From contig JAGCLX010000022.1 in the NCBI GenBank assembly GCA_017646785.1, positions 1-26,842 on the forward strand: 26,842 nucleotides of DNA, in the 5' to 3' direction. Source of the stretch: Alistipes sp. Lineage in GTDB: Bacteria > Bacteroidota > Bacteroidia > Bacteroidales > Rikenellaceae. Positions 23,267-26,842 of the stretch are shown here, in pieces; position 1 is the stretch's first letter, and each line of letters begins with the position of its first letter. The notes beneath the pieces are model-generated. The model was given only the letters and a program-made list of their open reading frames with translations. It was not told the origin of the DNA and searched no databases. The translations under genes were made by a program, and so were the position numbers.

Positions 23267-24625
23267 CTACAAGTTCTTGTAGAGCTCGTGGTATTTGTTG
23301 TACTTATCCATCATGCCGTCCATGTCGCGCAAGCGGAAGCATAGCTGGTTGAGGAAGCTGATGACGCTTGAGTCGGTGGGGTTGAGCTCGTAAGCCTTCT
23401 CCAACCATGGAATAGCCTCAGCGTAGATAAGGTTGATCTTAGCGTTCTCAGCCTCGTACTGCTCGTATGAGATGCCGCTGTTGTTGTTCAAGGCGTCCAA
23501 CTGAGCGTTTGCCTTCTCGATGATGAAGTAGCCAGTGAAGTAGCAGGGCTCGAAGTCGCCAGGACGAAGCTCAACGCACTTCTCGAATGACTTAACACAC
23601 TCCTCATAGTCCTTCAATGCGTTGAACACGCGGCCACGACCAAACCACAAGTCGTAGTTTGTGGGATCCTCCTGGAGTGACTTCTCGATCATGGTAACCA
23701 ACTCTGCGGGGTCACCAACTCCCTCCTCAGCTGTGTAGAGCTGCATGAGGCCATCGAGGATGGTGTTGTTCTTGGGGAACTTCTTGATACCTGCCAAGAG
23801 GGTGTTCTTAGCGTTCTGGAGTGCTACCTCGCGGTTAGCATCCTTCTGGCCATAGTAGCAGTGGAAGAGGAAGTAGTAGATGTTACCAACCTGATCCTCG
23901 TAGCCTGAAGCCAACGCTGCGTTGAAGATCTCCTCGCCAGCCTTGAACGCTGCAGCTGCCTCAGCACCCTCGAGGGTTGAAGCGTGCATGGTCATGAGCA
24001 TACCTGCGTTGTAGAGGTAGTCGAAGTTAGGAGTTGTTGAGGGCACGATAGTGAGTGCCTGGAACGCTGTGAGGAATGACTGTGCAGCCTCGGCTGTGTG
24101 GCCCATGTTGTTGAGCGCGTCACCCTGCTGTGCCAAAGCGTTAGAGAGGGTCAAAGCGATAGATGCAATCTTTGAGTCCTGCTTGGGGTCCATCTCGTAA
24201 GCCTTAGCCAACGACTCGATAGCTGTCTCAGCGAGGTTCTCCTTGATAGCGAGCTTCTGCTCCCAGCCCTGGATGAAGCCAGTGGCGGGGTCGAGGTATA
24301 CGTCTACGTACTCATATGAGCATACGATAGAGGGCATACCCTGGAATGTAGACTCGAATGAGCTCTCGGGCATACCTACGTTCATCTGGAGCACCTGTGC
24401 GGGAACACCCTGACCGAGCTCCTTAGTAGGAAGAATATAGGCGTTGGTGTAGGCGTTACCGCGTGCCACCCATGTAGCTGCCTTGATGCCCTTCTTTGCA
24501 TCCAAAACATCTGCATCGGCCTTCTCGAGCTTTGCAAGCTCCTTAACTGTGTTTACCTTCTGTGCATTTGCAGCGGGCAATGCCAATACCAACATTGCTG
24601 CTACGAAAAACAAAACTTTTTTCAT
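23267..24625 (-). CDS. Secreted tetratricopeptide-repeat protein
   Basis: A 452-residue exported protein with a signal peptide (1-21, cleavage near ANA|Q). The mature chain is almost wholly helical with degenerate TPR units. The clearest are NYDLWFGRGRVFNALKDYEE, continuing CVKSFEKCVELRPGDFEPCY, and AEAIPWLEKAYELNPTDSSV near the C-terminus. It has no lipobox, so it is probably periplasmic. TPR proteins act as binding scaffolds; the partner is not shown. It lies 21 nt after gyrA on the same strand, with no promoter consensus between, so the two are probably cotranscribed. This order is one I recall from other Bacteroidales. The stop is TAG, followed by a strong terminator. Confidence 0.85.
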   Translation of the reverse strand: MKKVLFFVAAMLVLALPAANAQKVNTVKELAKLEKADADVLDAKKGIKAATWVARGNAYTNAYILPTKELGQGVPAQVLQMNVGMPESSFESTFQGMPSIVCSYEYVDVYLDPATGFIQGWEQKLAIKENLAETAIESLAKAYEMDPKQDSKIASIALTLSNALAQQGDALNNMGHTAEAAQSFLTAFQALTIVPSTTPNFDYLYNAGMLMTMHASTLEGAEAAAAFKAGEEIFNAALASGYEDQVGNIYYFLFHCYYGQKDANREVALQNAKNTLLAGIKKFPKNNTILDGLMQLYTAEEGVGDPAELVTMIEKSLQEDPTNYDLWFGRGRVFNALKDYEECVKSFEKCVELRPGDFEPCYFTGYFIIEKANAQLDALNNNSGISYEQYEAENAKINLIYAEAIPWLEKAYELNPTDSSVISFLNQLCFRLRDMDGMMDKYNKYHELYKNL

Positions 24626-24646
24626 AATAGGTTGTTTATTAAGTAT

Positions 24647-26842
24647 TTATTCGTTTACATTCTCTGTTGTTGCCTCTATTGGAGTATCTGCAGTAGCCTC
24701 TACTGGTGCCTCTGCGCCCTCAACTACGGTCTCCTCCTCCTCCTCGGTCTTGGGCACGGCAGTGACACTTGCGATAGAGTCGCCCTCGCGCAAGTCGATG
24801 ACCTTAACACCCTGTGTAGCGCGACCTGCAACGCGAATCTGGTCTGCTGAGGTGCGGATGGTAAGACCCGAGCGGTTGATAATCATAAGGTCGTTGTCGT
24901 CGGTAACGGCCTGGATAGATATCAACTGACCAGTCTTCTCCGTAACGTTGATGGTCTTGACGCCCTTACCGCCACGGTTGGTGATGCGATACTCGTCGAG
25001 GTCGGTACGCTTACCGTAGCCATTCTCCGAGAGTACGAGTACATCCTCCTTAGAGTCGGGCTCGATGGCTATCATGCCGATAACCTCGTTGTCATCCTCG
25101 ATAGAGATAGCGCGCACACCCGAGCTGACACGACCCATAGGACGCACTGTAGACTCGTTGAAGCGGATGGCACGACCCTCACGTGCAGCAATCATAATCT
25201 CGGCATTGCCACTTGTGAGCTTAACCTCCAACAACTGGTCACCCTCTCTAATAACGATAGCCTTGACACCGTTAGTACGTGGGCGTGAGTAATCCTCGAG
25301 GGTAGTCTTCTTCACGATACCGCGCTTGGTACACATCACGAGGTAGTTGTTCTCTACGAACTCCTTGTCGTTGAGGTTCTTAACGTTGATGTATGCGCGT
25401 ACCTTATCGCCAGGCTCAATCTGGATGACATTCTGGATGGCGCGACCCTTAGATGAGCGTGTGCCCTCGGGAATCTGGTACACCTTGAGCCAGTAGCAGC
25501 GACCCATCTCCGTGAAGAACATCATGGTGTTGTGCATAGAGGCCACGTAGATGTGCTCGATGAAGTCCTCATCGCGTGTTGCGCTGCCCTTAGCACCCTT
25601 ACCACCACGGTTCTGTGTGCGGTACTCTGCCAATGGGGTACGCTTGATGTAGCCCATGTGCGAGATGGTGATTACCATGTCGTCGTCGGCGTAGAAGTCC
25701 TCGGGGTTGAACTCCTCAGATGAGTAGATGATCTCCGAGCGGCGCTCGTCACCATACTTAGCCTTCATCTCCTGAAGCTCGTCCTTGATAATCTGCATCT
25801 GCATATCTACGTTTGCAAGCACAGCCTTGAGGTAGTCGATGGTCTTTACAAGCTCGTCACGCTCTGCCTCGAGCTGCTCGCGCTGTAGGCCAGTGAGCTG
25901 GCGCAAGCGCATCTCCATGATAGCTGCTGTCTGAAGCTCCGAGAGACCGAAGCGCTCCTGCAGGCGTGTGCGTGCATCGGCTGTGGTCTTCGATGAGCGG
26001 ATGATGTGAACAACCTCGTCGATGTTGTCCTGTGCGATGAGCAAGCCCTCGACGATGTGGAGGCGCTCCTCAGCCTTCTGTAGGTCGAAGCGCGAACGGC
26101 GCACGATGACGTCGTGGCGGTGGTCTACGAAGTGGCGGATGAGCTCCTTTAGGTTGAGCAACTGTGGACGGCCGTTAACCAACGCGATGTTGTTAACCGC
26201 GAATGACGACTGCAAGGGAGTGTTCTTGTAGAGTGTGTTGAGCACCACGCTTGCTACAGCATCCTGCTTGAGGATGATGACGATGCGCATACCCTGGCGG
26301 TCAGACTCGTCGTTGATGTACGATATGCCCTCGAGCTTCTTCTCGTTGATGAGGTCGGCAATGCGCTTAATCATGTCGGCCTTGTTGACCATGTATGGTA
26401 TCTCGGTGATGACGATGCACTCGCGACCCGATGCTGTGTGCTCAATCTCGGTCTTGGCACGCATAACCACGCGACCACGACCTGTGAGCAAAGCCTCCTT
26501 AACACCCTCGTAGCCGTAGATGATACCACCAGTAGGAAAGTCGGGACCCTTAACATAGTCCAAGAGCTCCTCGCACTCGCACTCGGGGTTGTCGATGTAT
26601 GCGCAGCAGGCGTCCACCACCTCGCCCAAGTTGTGGGGCGCCATGTTGGTGGCCATACCTACGGCGATACCGCTGGCACCGTTTACGAGCAACAAGGGTA
26701 TCTTTGTGGGCAATACGGTAGGCTCCTTGAGTGTATCGTCGAAGTTGAGGCCCCAGTCGATGGTCTCCTTATCGATGTCGGCCATCACCTCGTCGGTAAT
26801 CTTCTGCATGCGTGCCTCGGTGGAACGCATAGCCGCGGGCGA
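24647..26842 (-). CDS. gyrA: DNA gyrase subunit A, 5' end missing; Ser at the catalytic Tyr position
   Basis: The C-terminal 731 residues of GyrA; the frame is open to the window edge and about 120 N-terminal residues lie outside. The fragment begins SPAAMR-S-TEARMQKI, where E. coli reads AAAMRYTEIRL, so the catalytic Tyr122 equivalent is Ser (codon TCC, plus-strand bases 26822-26824). Next come the tower and coiled coil, then the C-terminal pinwheel with the gyrase-specific box as QNRGGKG and a second NRGGKG repeat. An acidic tail (TEEEEETVVEGAE) ends at TAA. GyrA cuts and rejoins DNA for negative supercoiling through a phosphotyrosine link, so a real Ser would abolish cutting. The rest of the sequence shows no sign of decay, so an error near the contig end or a heterogeneous population is likely. 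The TPR gene follows. Confidence 0.92.
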   Translation of the reverse strand, partial: SPAAMRSTEARMQKITDEVMADIDKETIDWGLNFDDTLKEPTVLPTKIPLLLVNGASGIAVGMATNMAPHNLGEVVDACCAYIDNPECECEELLDYVKGPDFPTGGIIYGYEGVKEALLTGRGRVVMRAKTEIEHTASGRECIVITEIPYMVNKADMIKRIADLINEKKLEGISYINDESDRQGMRIVIILKQDAVASVVLNTLYKNTPLQSSFAVNNIALVNGRPQLLNLKELIRHFVDHRHDVIVRRSRFDLQKAEERLHIVEGLLIAQDNIDEVVHIIRSSKTTADARTRLQERFGLSELQTAAIMEMRLRQLTGLQREQLEAERDELVKTIDYLKAVLANVDMQMQIIKDELQEMKAKYGDERRSEIIYSSEEFNPEDFYADDDMVITISHMGYIKRTPLAEYRTQNRGGKGAKGSATRDEDFIEHIYVASMHNTMMFFTEMGRCYWLKVYQIPEGTRSSKGRAIQNVIQIEPGDKVRAYINVKNLNDKEFVENNYLVMCTKRGIVKKTTLEDYSRPRTNGVKAIVIREGDQLLEVKLTSGNAEIMIAAREGRAIRFNESTVRPMGRVSSGVRAISIEDDNEVIGMIAIEPDSKEDVLVLSENGYGKRTDLDEYRITNRGGKGVKTINVTEKTGQLISIQAVTDDNDLMIINRSGLTIRTSADQIRVAGRATQGVKVIDLREGDSIASVTAVPKTEEEEETVVEGAEAPVEATADTPIEATTENVNE

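Overview
The window looks like chromosomal DNA from a member of the Bacteroidota, probably order Bacteroidales (a Rikenellaceae/Alistipes-like gut lineage is my guess, not shown). The evidence is several promoters of the Bacteroides type (TTTG, a 19-20 nt spacer, then TAnnTTTG), a CarboxypepD_reg/outer-membrane beta-barrel protein, a DUF4465-type lipoprotein, and gene orders that I recall from this group (ftsK-lolA, gyrA-TPR). Shine-Dalgarno sequences are mostly absent. Everything from the left edge to 22.8 kb is on the + strand. The last 3.6 kb is on the - strand.

Layout. 2-229: end of a GntR/YtrA-like regulator. 291-620: a single-gene YjdM unit with its own promoter and terminator. 832-11473: a probable eight-gene operon (plsC, parE, parC, aroK, murI, ftsK, lolA-like, DUF4465 lipoprotein) with gaps of 17 nt or less. 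It joins topoisomerase IV and the FtsK translocase, which act together in finishing chromosome segregation, with phospholipid, aromatic and peptidoglycan precursor enzymes and envelope lipoprotein genes. 11722-16648: a second run of six genes (unknown acidic protein, rsmI, two family-2 glycosyltransferases, mazG, gamma-carbonic-anhydrase-like protein). 16808-18955: a LytS/LytTR-type two-component pair. 19299-19709: a small secreted His/Cys-rich protein. 19859-22837: a 992-residue outer-membrane beta-barrel protein whose promoter overlaps a palindrome. 22838-23266: a convergent spacer with a terminator for each strand and two kinds of repeat. 23267-26842, minus strand: a secreted TPR protein preceded by gyrA, which runs off the right edge.

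Most notable observations. (1) Three copies of a 127-128 nt palindromic, structured repeat each begin at or within two bases of the stop codon of the last gene of three successive transcription units. Their internal hairpins differ by compensatory base changes, so a fold is being conserved. I do not recognise this element. (2) The gyrA fragment reads Ser where the catalytic Tyr (E. coli Tyr122) should be. This is a single-base difference 19 nt from the window edge, so sequencing error must be excluded first. (3) ParC ends in an acidic tail capped by QLNLF, a near-perfect sliding-clamp-binding motif. (4) The outer-membrane barrel gene has a candidate operator over its -7 element and follows a His/Cys-rich exported protein.
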